Source of the DNA: Amoebophrya sp. A120 | Taxonomy: Eukaryota > Sar > Dinophyceae > Syndiniales > Amoebophryaceae | DNA length: 64,000 nt | Assembly: GCA_905178155.1 (NCBI GenBank) | Contig: CAJINV010000001.1 | Location: 15,066,142-15,130,141, forward strand | Reading direction: 5' to 3' | Shown here: positions 31,425 through 41,700 of the stretch, one piece after another | How positions within the stretch are numbered: the stretch's first letter is position 1 | Layout: each line of letters begins with the position of its first letter | The notes under the pieces: model-generated | What the model saw: only the letters and a program-made list of their open reading frames with translations | Database searches by the model: none | Told to the model about the DNA's origin: nothing | Position numbers and translations under genes: made by a program

Positions 31425-34178
31425 TCAATCAAACATCCACCATCTACCGGCAGTTTTGGAATTCAGGTCCTGCGCGCTGGTATCTCTCCAAGAGAGCAAG
31501 GACATACCGCCATCCTTCACATCTTCTGCGGGTTTGTCTACGATTGTCAAATGCCTATTCGTCTTTCCCAGCGCCTCTTCCCGTTTTTGCAGCCGTGTTC
31601 TAGTTCGCCGAATTTCGTGCACCAGTTTGCCAAGCGTTTTCAGCCTGTTGCCCAACCCGTGCAATCCCTCTTCGCGGCGACTCACCACCCAATGCGGGAC
31701 TGGACAGGAAGGAGGGAGGGCTGCGAGTTCTGCCCCTGGTGTGACTGCTGTTTTTTCTTCTACTTGCTCTTGTTCGAAAACTAGCTTGAAGTGCGCTCTT
31801 TCCTGCATGACCGACGTATCCTTTGTTACAGTAGACTGCGCAGCACTCAGCCCTGGCACGCGCTTCCAAACTTCCTTTCGGGTGGCTTTCGCGGGGGCAC
31901 CATTCGCTTCCACTCTGCCAGTTCGGCAGGTTCCATAGCTCAAATAGTTCGGCTCCAACCGCTCATACAGGCCCGGAAAAGTCGCCGACTTTAGGTCCAG
32001 CGCCCGCGTGAGAAGCCCGAGTGCGGTCTGATCTGTGAAAGGCATTTGGAGCAGCAAGTGCCGATTGTGTACGGGGGATAGCAAATTAACCCAGAGATTC
32101 AGAAACCGGACGGTCAGCTCGTTGTTCTGCACCAGCAACCACGTGTCCTGAATCATTGGCGCTTCTTCCCTCCAATACTCACTGCACCGCCGGAAAGCGC
32201 GGACCAGCTCCGTGTCGGTTGCAAGGTGCTGATCGAAATGATTTTGCTGTTCCGAAGACCAGTCGGCATCTTGGCTGCTAGACGAATCCATCCCACCAGA
32301 AGCGCTAAGCAATTCTGCTATCCTCTTCTCCTGCATCGCCCTGCGCAACGGCGCTGCTTGTACTTCCGCGTCGACGCAAACAGCGCGGAAGGCGTCTTCC
32401 GGTTCTATCCGCACTTGCTCGTCACTCAGAACTATCGGCGATAGCTTCACCGTTTCGTCGTGCCGTTCGCCGGCTTGCTGCTCCTGCGAAATTTTCTCAA
32501 TCTCGCACCACTGCGCCCGTCTGCGCAGTAAATTTCGCAGCATGGTGTAGAAGTCCATATGCATCTGCTCGCGGTCGGGAAAAAAGTTCAAACTGTGAAG
32601 CTTGTGCAACACACTATGGTACTTGAGCAGCCAATCCATGTCGAGCAGCGAGAACGGTTTTACATTGTTTCTCAACCCGGTCTCCGCGCGGTCGTGGATG
32701 GTGTGTAGGTCTAGATCGAAATCGCCCTCCGTTAGCGCACTTGTTCTACTTGCTGCACCATTTATGTCTAGATGATTCGAACCCGGGTTTTCGGCAACAG
32801 GTGAGAACGCTTGCTCTGGATTGAACGCGACGTGTCGCAAGGTCGAGATGTGCTTCGTGAAGTTGCTTGGCTTGTTCATATTGTTTCTGCTGAAAGTACT
32901 GCTCGCTGCTGAGAAACTTTGCTCTCCTTCCTGATCCCCAACAGCACCTGAGAACGCACTTTGGAAGAACTCCTCGTACATCACGCGGAAAGCCGACCGA
33001 AACCAACCGCTCATGAACTCCCGGCGAATCGACAGCGGAATTCGGGCGCCAAAAATTCCGGCAAGAACGCCGCCCTCCTGCTCCGTGACCTTCCGCATGG
33101 TGTCAAGATCGTCGCTGTTCAAGCTGTGAAAGAAGGAGCTGTTGAAAATTGGACTTCCGCTGTCGAAGTCGATGCCGGCGTACTTGTTGGGGTCTTGGAG
33201 AAGGAGAAATTGGTTCTTCGGGATGAATTTCTCCAAAGTTTCCTTGATGATCAGCGGTCGGACGCCTAGGTAGACGGGGTGGAGGTAATAGCTGTTAAGC
33301 TTCTTGTAGTCGGCTTGTAGTTGCTGGAAAGCGAGCTTGTGGCTCTGCCACCAGCTGGTCGCCGCGAGATTCAGCCGCCGGATTTGAAAATAAGTAGTCG
33401 CATGTTGTGCATGGTCTCCGTTCATCCCAGTTGCCGCGGAAACTGCGAGTTCATGCGCGTGTGACAGCACGGAAGATACAGCTGAAGAAACATCAGACGC
33501 ACCATCGGTACTAGTAGCTGCACGCTCGGGTTTTTTCTCATCTTGCAAACAGCTGTAGTCGACCGCACCCCGCCTCCTCGTTCCTCGCGGGGACATGCGC
33601 ACGTACACGAGATTGGTTTTTCCCACCAGGTTCGACGGCAGCGCCTGCTCATGCAGCGGAACTAGATCAGTTTCCCACGGTCGTGCGGTGGTGATATTTT
33701 TGTCAACATCTTGTTTCGCCGAATAGAGCTTGTCACGTTCTTCCGATCTACCCGAAAAGCAAGGAGACCGGCCCTCTCTTTGCCTATCGCCCTGCGTGCC
33801 GTGAGGTTGCGACTCCCGTCGCTGCACAGCGCTTTCTTGATGTCCTTTACCGAAGGCAACTTCAAGATCCTTGTCCGCATGTGGTTCCTCTGGAACTTCC
33901 CACACACCCGGCTGGCTCGGCAAAAGCCAGCGGTTATGAGATTTGAAGCCGGCATAGAAAAATGTTTTGTCCAACAAATCCTGCGTTTTCCGAAACACGC
34001 CATGCGTGCCGAACGTGACGAGGTGCACGAGGTCATTTTGTTCTTTCGTCTCAGCTACAGGAGCGAGCAATAAACTTGCGAAAGCAAATAATTGCAGAAG
34101 AAGAAGTGGTCTACACGAGGTACTCGATACAATTGCGCGATGTAGTTGATCCTTCTTTCTACTCCGTAGAAACGACAT
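31425..34178 (-). CDS. large predicted secreted orphan, 917 aa
   Basis: Not recognised. A single 917-residue exon. The N-terminus has a basic/polar region of about 22 residues, then a strong hydrophobic core LLLLQLFAFASLLLAPVAET, read as a signal peptide or anchor. The mature part starts NDLVHLVTFGTHGVFRKTQD. It then contains a long mixed domain with several Trp/Tyr-rich helical stretches (SWWQSHKLAFQQLQADYKKL, FMSGWFRSAFRVMYEEFFQS, LLDMDWLLKYHSVLHKLH). A Tyr/Leu-rich segment LKSATFPGLYERLEPNYLSY comes before a C-terminal region with a GLHGLGNRLKTLGKLVHEIR helix. No repeats and no second membrane segment were seen. Long, non-repetitive and uninterrupted, so a real gene. It is probably lineage-specific. 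Confidence 0.7.
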   Translation of the reverse strand: MSFLRSRKKDQLHRAIVSSTSCRPLLLLQLFAFASLLLAPVAETKEQNDLVHLVTFGTHGVFRKTQDLLDKTFFYAGFKSHNRWLLPSQPGVWEVPEEPHADKDLEVAFGKGHQESAVQRRESQPHGTQGDRQREGRSPCFSGRSEERDKLYSAKQDVDKNITTARPWETDLVPLHEQALPSNLVGKTNLVYVRMSPRGTRRRGAVDYSCLQDEKKPERAATSTDGASDVSSAVSSVLSHAHELAVSAATGMNGDHAQHATTYFQIRRLNLAATSWWQSHKLAFQQLQADYKKLNSYYLHPVYLGVRPLIIKETLEKFIPKNQFLLLQDPNKYAGIDFDSGSPIFNSSFFHSLNSDDLDTMRKVTEQEGGVLAGIFGARIPLSIRREFMSGWFRSAFRVMYEEFFQSAFSGAVGDQEGEQSFSAASSTFSRNNMNKPSNFTKHISTLRHVAFNPEQAFSPVAENPGSNHLDINGAASRTSALTEGDFDLDLHTIHDRAETGLRNNVKPFSLLDMDWLLKYHSVLHKLHSLNFFPDREQMHMDFYTMLRNLLRRRAQWCEIEKISQEQQAGERHDETVKLSPIVLSDEQVRIEPEDAFRAVCVDAEVQAAPLRRAMQEKRIAELLSASGGMDSSSSQDADWSSEQQNHFDQHLATDTELVRAFRRCSEYWREEAPMIQDTWLLVQNNELTVRFLNLWVNLLSPVHNRHLLLQMPFTDQTALGLLTRALDLKSATFPGLYERLEPNYLSYGTCRTGRVEANGAPAKATRKEVWKRVPGLSAAQSTVTKDTSVMQERAHFKLVFEQEQVEEKTAVTPGAELAALPPSCPVPHWVVSRREEGLHGLGNRLKTLGKLVHEIRRTRTRLQKREEALGKTNRHLTIVDKPAEDVKDGGMSLLSWRDTSAQDLNSKTAGRWWMFD

Positions 34179-34536
34179 TTTCGCAGACTAGGCAAGTAGT
34201 AACGATTTCTTTTCCGTAGTAGACGATTCAGACGACGGTTTTTTTTCTTTGGAAAGAGCGCAGAGCACTTTGATTTGACTTGATATCCGACACCAGTGAG
34301 GAAAGGGCTGTGATCTGCGTACGCAACGAACATCGCCAAATTCTCGACCAAGAGAATTGACAGAGCAATGTACCCCGCTTCTGAGTGCTTTCATTACTTC
34401 GTGCGCGCTCGCGTACAATATGTCGCGTATACACTAAGGTTATGCAGCTGCGTAGTTTTACTCCACTTTCACTTTACCATGTGTGTCGCCAAATTAGAAA
34501 ACCTACTAGTACAGCTTCATCACTATGTCGCTTCAT
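34179..34536. other. intergenic
   Basis: 358 bases. Nothing recognised. Confidence 0.5.
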
Positions 34537-35841
34537 TCACAAGTCAAACAACATTCTTTGCGCTCTTGTCCGCCAAGCCTCGGAATCATAGCCGCCCGCG
34601 TGCATGGCGGAGACCAGGCAAAACGGCTCCCGAACCACCTCGCTGCGCAGCAGCTCCCGCTCACTGCCCGCGAGTGCAATGTCTGACCAGTGGTCGTATT
34701 TCAGGAGCAAATCCCGGTACTCCGTCCGGAACGGATGGTAGTTTTGCAGGTCCATGTTCCGGTCGCGGCGCTCGTTCCAATCAGCGGAGAACAGCTGGTG
34801 CATGCGCTCCCCCTCGTAGATGGCCTGCCTAACCTGGAGTACTTTCCGTTGCTCCGCGCGAAGGTCCCGTTCGGCGAAGGACAGTTCTTTGATCGAAGGT
34901 AAATCTTGGTTGTCGTTGTCATACTTGTTTTCATCTTCCAGGACCGCGGTACTGGAACGTTTTCTGGTGCTAGTCTTTGCAGCTTCACCTGAGACGGCAA
35001 GAACACCTTCGCGGTTGGTTATGTTTTGCTCCTCCTCGTTCTCTACGACGACTTCTCCACGGCCGATCGCGCGCTTCCGCAGCTCTTCCTCCTCGACAAG
35101 TCTCCAATTCGGCTGGGCCATGCGCCGCAGCTCCTCCCGCAGCAAAAGCTGGTTGACCCGGAAGCGCAACCGCATCGGGAACGCGTTGGGCGCTTGCGCC
35201 GCCCGGGCGGCCGCCAATTTTTTCTCCGCGATGATTTTCGCAGGAGTCGGGTTCGTTTGGGAATTGAGGTGCACCGATTCGAGGTAGAAGCCTTCCCGCA
35301 CTTGGCAGAAGTCGCATAAGGAGTTCGGGGGCACGTGCGTTATTATCACCGATAAGACCACATTCGGGCTACTCGAAGCAGCGGGTGCTGTCATCAGTGG
35401 CGGGAAAAGTTTGACCGCAAGCTTCCTTTCGTTTTCACTGAGCTGCGACGCTTCTCCCGCTCCAAGAGTGTCCTGCACAAAGCCTGCGTCGAAGCGCCGA
35501 CTGTGAAAAGTGGTCATCGTCCCATTACTGCTGCTACTGCTACTGCTTCTCGAAGGTCCTGCTGCTGCGCCGGGAGTGTTTTTCGTGGCAGAATTACTTC
35601 CTCTCGATCCGTGAAACGCCTGCAAGAAAAGTCTGTAAGAGTGGTCCTCGGTTGTGACGACGGTCCACTCCGGGAGCGGGTCGGTTTTTTTCGCGATCGT
35701 CACGTCGATTACGGGGGAGTCTTCAAGCCAAGTCACGTATTTTTCCTTCAACTCAAAGTAGTCCTCCGCAGCCACGTCGGTTTTGAAGTCCCCGCGCCGC
35801 TTGTTGAAGACGCGGGCCACCTCCGCCCGGACCTTTGCCAT
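34537..35841 (-). CDS. hypothetical protein, 434 aa
   Basis: Not recognised with confidence. The start codon is in the ACAAAATGGC context. The N-terminal half has KYVTWLEDSPVIDVTIAKKT, a Ser-rich linker (SRSSSSSSSNG) and a beta-rich stretch (NVVLSVIITHVPPNSLCDFC, then GFYLESVHLNS). The latter is faintly reminiscent of the p32/MAM33 fold, but the acidic loops and C-terminal helix of that family are not seen. The C-terminal half is strongly helical and charged (REELRRMAQPNWRLVEEEEL, SFAERDLRAEQRKVLQVRQA), suggesting a coiled coil or structural scaffold. No signal peptide, unlike its neighbours. Soluble intracellular protein of unknown role. Confidence 0.6.
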   Translation of the reverse strand: MAKVRAEVARVFNKRRGDFKTDVAAEDYFELKEKYVTWLEDSPVIDVTIAKKTDPLPEWTVVTTEDHSYRLFLQAFHGSRGSNSATKNTPGAAAGPSRSSSSSSSNGTMTTFHSRRFDAGFVQDTLGAGEASQLSENERKLAVKLFPPLMTAPAASSSPNVVLSVIITHVPPNSLCDFCQVREGFYLESVHLNSQTNPTPAKIIAEKKLAAARAAQAPNAFPMRLRFRVNQLLLREELRRMAQPNWRLVEEEELRKRAIGRGEVVVENEEEQNITNREGVLAVSGEAAKTSTRKRSSTAVLEDENKYDNDNQDLPSIKELSFAERDLRAEQRKVLQVRQAIYEGERMHQLFSADWNERRDRNMDLQNYHPFRTEYRDLLLKYDHWSDIALAGSERELLRSEVVREPFCLVSAMHAGGYDSEAWRTRAQRMLFDL

Positions 35842-36612
35842 TTTGTCTCTGCTTTGCGAACGAGAGAAGTGACGTGCTACTGTCTTGTAGAGTTTAAAAG
35901 CAAGACAAATTATGTCATCGTGTTTCTCCTTTTTTCACCACATGCGAAGCGAAAATTAGCTCCAGAAAGAACAAAACCAACAAAGCAAAGGAGCCTGCGT
36001 CAAAATTTGCAGTGGTTTTTTGAAAATCCTTCAGCAAAGCTTCTTCCTTTCTTTCATCGTTCAAGATCGTACAGTATTCACGTTGTTCTGACCGTCTAAC
36101 CCGTGACTGAGATCGTTGTCTTATATGGATCTGCAATGTAGTACTTTTCGAGGACTGAGCGACCGGATACTTATCAACACAGTGTGTATACAAGTGCAAA
36201 AAAGCAAATGGTATTGCGACTCTCTATGCCGGAAAGACAATGTAGTGCAAGCTTCTTAGACAAAAAAATATTTGTCAGGCGAGCTTGAAAAAGTCTATGC
36301 AGGATATCGCTGTGCAAGTTTTCAAACTTTGTGCAATCAGGAGCCAAATTCAAAGAGTTCAGAAGCGACATTGGAATAAGGTATTGCTTCCCAAAGTGTC
36401 AGTGTCGAAACAGAAACAGTAACAGAGGCAAAGACGAAGTTTTTGAATTAGTATGCACGCAAAGGCAAAACACAAACAGCTGGCATTGAAGCCGCTATTA
36501 ATTACTTTTCAAATTGTTCGCATCTGTTCGTCATGCAACTAAATGGATAAAATTGCATCCCTAAATGGATAAAAAACAAACGGACTTTAGTTCTACTTTT
36601 CAAAATTAGCGT
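35842..36612. other. intergenic
   Basis: 771 bases, AT-rich. No feature recognised. Confidence 0.5.
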
Positions 36613-38742
36613 TCACAAATTACTAGCTCCACCGTATCTTTGCAAAACCAGATGCAAAACAGTTGTGTTGAGCCCGGCTGGCTGGTCTCCGTGCGTGAGA
36701 TTCCGATTCACATTTGACGTACTGGAAGCCAGGCGCCCCAGCACGGCGTCCTGACTCGGAGCGTACGCGTAGAACACGATGGCGCTGTCGCCGGGGGTTT
36801 GGCGGTTCCGCGGCCACAGGTTCCCCTGTAGGCTTTTCGGCACTCCGACGGGGAAAAATTTTCCGCTCCGCAGCACTTTCATCAGCGAGCTCTGCCCCAT
36901 CAACGGTCCGGTCTGCGCGCGACGTGGCGGGGCGAATCGAGGCGCAGTGGAACTCGAAGTGCTACTACCACTAGCAGCATCACGACGGACGGTACTCCGA
37001 GCCGCGCCTAACAAGTTCGATGCTGACGACGAACGCGTCAAGCGGCGGTCGTGCGATCGGCTCGGGGCTTCGAGGTTGCGCTCCAGCAACTCGCTGAGCT
37101 GCCCGAGTTCCAACGAACTGTTCAACTCCAGGGTGATCCCGTATTCATCGTCCGCATTCCGGTACACCCGCTGCCGGGCGTGCGCGGGCCGCACGATTTC
37201 GAAGGTTTCTGCTAGCTCCGCCGGGCGGTACTGGTCCGTGTACCGGGATCCCTGCAAATCGCTGCGCCACACGCGCACCACGTGGTCGCGCTGCGGAACC
37301 AAGTGCAGATCCGAAACAACTTTTTCCAAATCCCGCCAGGTTTGCTCCGGAAACAGAGGCCGCTCGTTCTGCGTGCGTCGACGACGGGTGGGTTGCTGCG
37401 GAAGCGGGGCGGTTCGGCCACTTCCCGTTTGATTTGTCCCGTGCGCGCTCGAGCGAAAGCCCGGCGCACTGCTGCTCCGTGACAAAGCTGCGCCACTGCT
37501 AGAAGAAGTATCGAAGGCTGGTGCAGCAGTTCTGCCGGCGGCGGCAGCAGACCTTGATGCGACCGGCCGACCACCACGCGGTTGATTAGTTGCGGCGGCA
37601 GCAGCACGACTCGGAGCAGCAGTCGTTATACTTGCGGGCGAGGACGCTCGACGAGGTCTTTGAGCAGTGCGCTGGCTGCTGAGCGACGCGTCCGATAAGG
37701 TGCGCAACATTCCGGGCGGAAAGCTCGTGCGCTCCAGGAAGGCGCTGCGCGGAGTCAGTCCCTCGACGTCCTCTTCGCTCGGCGGTCCGAGCCGTGCCGT
37801 GCGAAAGCCAAAGTCGGCCGTCCGGATGGTTTGTTCAAACTGCTCGGTCGCAGCTTCATTATTATCCGAAGAAGAAGTTGGTGCAATACGAATAGGGCGT
37901 CTGGTGGTCTCATTATCTTCCGGCTCGGGTAGCAGCTGCATCAGCGGAGCCGAATTACTGTACGAGTCCTCCGGCGTTGCAGCCTCAATGCTATTGAAAG
38001 CCTCTCGTAGCATGTTCCGCAGCTGCCCGTCGCTCGGCGGGCGGGCGGCGTAGGAGGCGATTGTCTGGCGAAACCGTTGCTCGACCTCTCCGTGGAGCGG
38101 GTACTGCGTGGGCACGCCGATGTTCACCTCCAAGCGCGCCGCCACCTTGCGCAGGTAGACGGCGTCCGCGTTGGGCGTAATCAAGTCTGCGACCGGTGCG
38201 AAAGCCTCCTGGTGGAACCCGATCTGCAAACTTCCGTTCACGCACCGCGCGGTCACATTCTGCAAACTTCGCACAGCTTTTCCGTCCCGGAACTTACGGC
38301 TCGAAATTTTCATGACCACGAAAGGCAGCGTCACGTTCGCGCGCGGGTTATGGTTCCACGTGCGCCCCGCGCCCGCGGGCCAGGCGGCCCGCGGGGCCGC
38401 GTTGCCGAAGTCGTTCACAAGGAACTGTCCGTGGTCCAGCGTTTCAACCTCGTCATCGTCCTCGGGTTGGCCGTGCAGCGGAAGGCGGCCAGCGGAGTTC
38501 TCAAAGGCGATTTCAAACACGGTGTTAGACGCGCTGAAACGCTGGTTCGTATGTCGCAGTTCCGGCGGAGGCAGGAACCGGCTCACCAAACCCTCTTCGT
38601 TCTCCAAGCTCGCGTACTCTACCTGCGTTGCGGAAAGCGTCGCGTGATAAAAGCCGGGCAGGCACGGATCATGCAGGCCGGGATTAGACGCTAGCCCGAG
38701 CGGCGGCACTAGGGCGAACAGCGGGCTCAGGCGGAACGACAT
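36613..38742 (-). CDS. orphan with N-terminal hydrophobic segment, 709 aa
   Basis: Not recognised. A single exon of 709 residues. The N-terminus MSFRLSPLFALVPPLGLASN is a weak signal-peptide candidate. Residues about 25-270 look folded, with several Asn-linked glycosylation-type sites (NVT, NGS) and beta-rich stretches (VTLPFVVMKISSRKF, ARLEVNIGVPTQYPLH). Residues about 340-480 are Ser/Ala/Arg-rich low complexity (SSPASITTAAPSRAAAAATN). A second ordered part follows (WRDLEKVVSDLHLVPQRDHV, GITLELNSSLELGQLSELLE), then another low-complexity stretch and a C-terminal KFFPVGVPKSLQGNLWPRN block. It is the gene nearest the strand switch on the minus side. Lineage-specific; secretion is uncertain. 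Confidence 0.6.
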   Translation of the reverse strand: MSFRLSPLFALVPPLGLASNPGLHDPCLPGFYHATLSATQVEYASLENEEGLVSRFLPPPELRHTNQRFSASNTVFEIAFENSAGRLPLHGQPEDDDEVETLDHGQFLVNDFGNAAPRAAWPAGAGRTWNHNPRANVTLPFVVMKISSRKFRDGKAVRSLQNVTARCVNGSLQIGFHQEAFAPVADLITPNADAVYLRKVAARLEVNIGVPTQYPLHGEVEQRFRQTIASYAARPPSDGQLRNMLREAFNSIEAATPEDSYSNSAPLMQLLPEPEDNETTRRPIRIAPTSSSDNNEAATEQFEQTIRTADFGFRTARLGPPSEEDVEGLTPRSAFLERTSFPPGMLRTLSDASLSSQRTAQRPRRASSPASITTAAPSRAAAAATNQPRGGRPVASRSAAAAGRTAAPAFDTSSSSGAALSRSSSAPGFRSSAHGTNQTGSGRTAPLPQQPTRRRRTQNERPLFPEQTWRDLEKVVSDLHLVPQRDHVVRVWRSDLQGSRYTDQYRPAELAETFEIVRPAHARQRVYRNADDEYGITLELNSSLELGQLSELLERNLEAPSRSHDRRLTRSSSASNLLGAARSTVRRDAASGSSTSSSTAPRFAPPRRAQTGPLMGQSSLMKVLRSGKFFPVGVPKSLQGNLWPRNRQTPGDSAIVFYAYAPSQDAVLGRLASSTSNVNRNLTHGDQPAGLNTTVLHLVLQRYGGASNL

Positions 38743-41700
38743 GGTGAAAGTTTTTCTTTGGTTTGGTTTTTCGTGTGAAGGTCGAAAGCAAATGAAACGA
38801 CTTTTATTTTTGTTCAGTATGGAATGCGCAGCACGAGAACCTCAAAGCTAGTCTAAAACTTGATCGATTCTTGTGTCGGTTGCAAAGAAATCTGGATGCG
38901 ATTGATCTTGGTGATTGTAAGCATTTCATTGCGAATTCAGCCCTGCGGTCGAGTGGACCTTGCCATAGTTGGAATGAACGTGGACGACGATCGCGCGCGT
39001 GCATGCGCGCAACATCGCGGCATCTTTTAGATCGACAGCCGGAGCCTGCAATTTACGTACATCTTTTTTGGGCGCGGATCGATTTCACATCTTTAGCCGA
39101 GCATCGGAATTTATGGGATCAATGATTTACCGGCAGATTTTCAATTTTACAAAAAGGAATGGGAGATCTCAAATTTCAATAATCGGCGGACGTGATCGGC
39201 GGGAGACGAATGCGCCAGCCGAGAGGCCGAAACTTTCGCGCATAGCCAGGTGCGCCACCGACCATCGGACCGATTACCCGCCGGGCGGCGAATGCGCGGA
39301 CTCGGGGGCTAAGGAGCTCAAGAAGCATGCGCTCCGCAAGCGCTGCTGCAGTAGTGGGCAAAGCCTTTCTCCGCTACAATCCAGCGCCGCGTGCCCCCCC
39401 GGCGAAATTCGAGCGAGACGACGAGCACCGACAAGCGCCCCCCAACCTTCGGATGGAAGATTCCTAAGCAGTATGCAGCTGACATTATCAACATAACCAG
39501 AATGCGCAATGCGGCGGCTTTGCGACGTACCGCTAAAGCGCCGCCCCTGAGGGTGTCGGTGCAAAGGTCGGCCCCCCGCACGGCGCCGCCGGCCCCTTTC
39601 CAGGGCGGGCGCGGCGCTGCGCGCCTGGCGGAGAACGCCCGGCCCTTGTCAATGGCGGCACAACCAGCGCCGCGGCGATCGCGTCCGAACGCTCCGCCCG
39701 AGGAAAGAGGGCCGGTCGCGGATTCTCGGATGCCCCAGGGCGGTGGCCCGCGGCCAGGCCCGGTGCCGGCGGCGGGCCTTTTGCTTTCCCGCTGGGCTAC
39801 TGCACTGGCGCCGCGCCGGAAGCGACCGCAGACACGCGCGGACAGTGCGAACGGCGTGGCGCTTGGTCGTGCGTCGCCTGCGGTACCCGCGCGCGTTTTA
39901 TTGACGAGAAAGAGAAAAGGCCCGCGGGTAGGGGGTGATGGTGATGGGTCTAGCGCGGCTCGCCGGTCCCCGAACGTGAGCGGTGGTCGATTCCACTGCC
40001 CTCAAAAACGACGCTTCCACGGTGATTCAAAAAGCTGCAGGCTGGGCGCAGTGCAGACCCTAACGCTGCGGACATGCGGCCCCTTGGGAGCCTAGGTTAT
40101 GCAGGGACGGTCGTGCTGTTTGGAGGCTCCTATCAATGGGGCCGCATGTATAACAGCCATGGCCTCTTGGCAGAATGAAAAGGAATGGAAAAAAAGGGCT
40201 GGGCTTTGCTCCAACTGAGGTGACGCAGTTTCCGACTTTTACAATATGCCAAGAAAAACAGGGAAAACGCGCATAAAAGAGCAACGGATTGCATAAATGC
40301 ACTAAAATCAACGGACAAACAGGACCGCTGTGATTCTGCATCCAGTTTGTTGTGTTTACATCATGCATTTTCAAAAATCTTAAAAATTCTGAATATTTGG
40401 AGACCGCGGAAAATCCAAAAAATACTGCAAATCATGGCATTTTTTATGCATGTGCGCCCGTAATAATGGAATATATATTTGCTATTACATGTAACACGGC
40501 CAGAATATGATTTAAATTCTACTAATATTACAGATTTTACAAGGTTGTGAAAATTTTGAAAATCTGAAAAAGTGCCGCAATTTCTTTAATTTGACGGGAT
40601 ATCACCTGTGTAATAGGTATATCTGTACACATGGTCTTGCCTGACTATATTTGGTCACTTATACAATACAAAACGTGGCCACTTTTTGGTATGTCCAGAT
40701 TTTTCAATTTTTTGAAAGATTGAAAGTGTGTAATTTTAAATGATTTGCGCTATTTATATCCATGGAAATCAAATAAAAACTAATATGCGCAATATATTGC
40801 AGGAATCCACACAAATACACCTTCCAAATCCATTTACTTTCATGATTTTCTGCACGGGCGAACTTTTTTAAAAATTTTAAAAGTGGCAGATGGTGCGTAG
40901 TTTGAAGATAATAGATGCAATGTCTGACAATAAACAAAAATGATACATGTATGACACGGCAGAGATATGCTCTAGTCCCTTGCTCTACAATATTTTTAGG
41001 CATTTTTATTTTTTTGGAATTTTTTAAAAAATTTTGAAAATCCAGAAAAATCCAAAAGGTCTTAGGCATTAGGATAGAATTTTACTAAGAAGACAGAAGA
41101 AATACCATCCAACCACGTGTCCTCTTGTTCGGTTCGTTCTCCTCCACCATTGTAGTGCATGTATGAAAATTGCACCCCAGAAAAATCGTGGCTCCTTTCC
41201 CCCTGCCCCCCCCCCCCCTAATCATTTTCCTTTTCTTGCCCGACAAGGAACCCCCCCCCCNNNNNNNNNNNNNNNNNNNNNNNNNNNNNNNNNCCCCCCC
41301 CACCCAATCCTTCCCCTTCCTTCACGGAAGGCGCTTGCGATCCGGCAGCGCATACCATGCGACCCCGCCTGGCCTATCGCAGTCGTTTCCATCCTTGGAG
41401 GAAACGCCTTGCGCGGAGCCTGCCGGGCCGCCGCGGGCAGAAACTGACCGCGCGGGCGATGCACGCCTCGAACCGGCCGGGACTCTGCAGGCTAGCACGA
41501 TGCCAGGCGCCGCATTTTCCGCGCGGCGCTGCTATTTTCGGCAGGCGCGAAGGATGTCCATCGGCGCGGGGCCGTTGGGCGGTGGCCGGTGGCTTTTCTA
41601 AGCATACCACGCAGACGCCTGTGGTTATTGCAGTCGAATTTGGCCCGGTGCGGTTGCTCATGACGCGTTCGTGCGCCCGGAGGCCGCGCCGGCCCGATAG

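Noticed and set aside
34537-35841. Assignment to the p32/MAM33 family
   Set aside because: Only one beta-rich stretch is reminiscent. The characteristic acidic loops and C-terminal helix are missing, so it is left as hypothetical.
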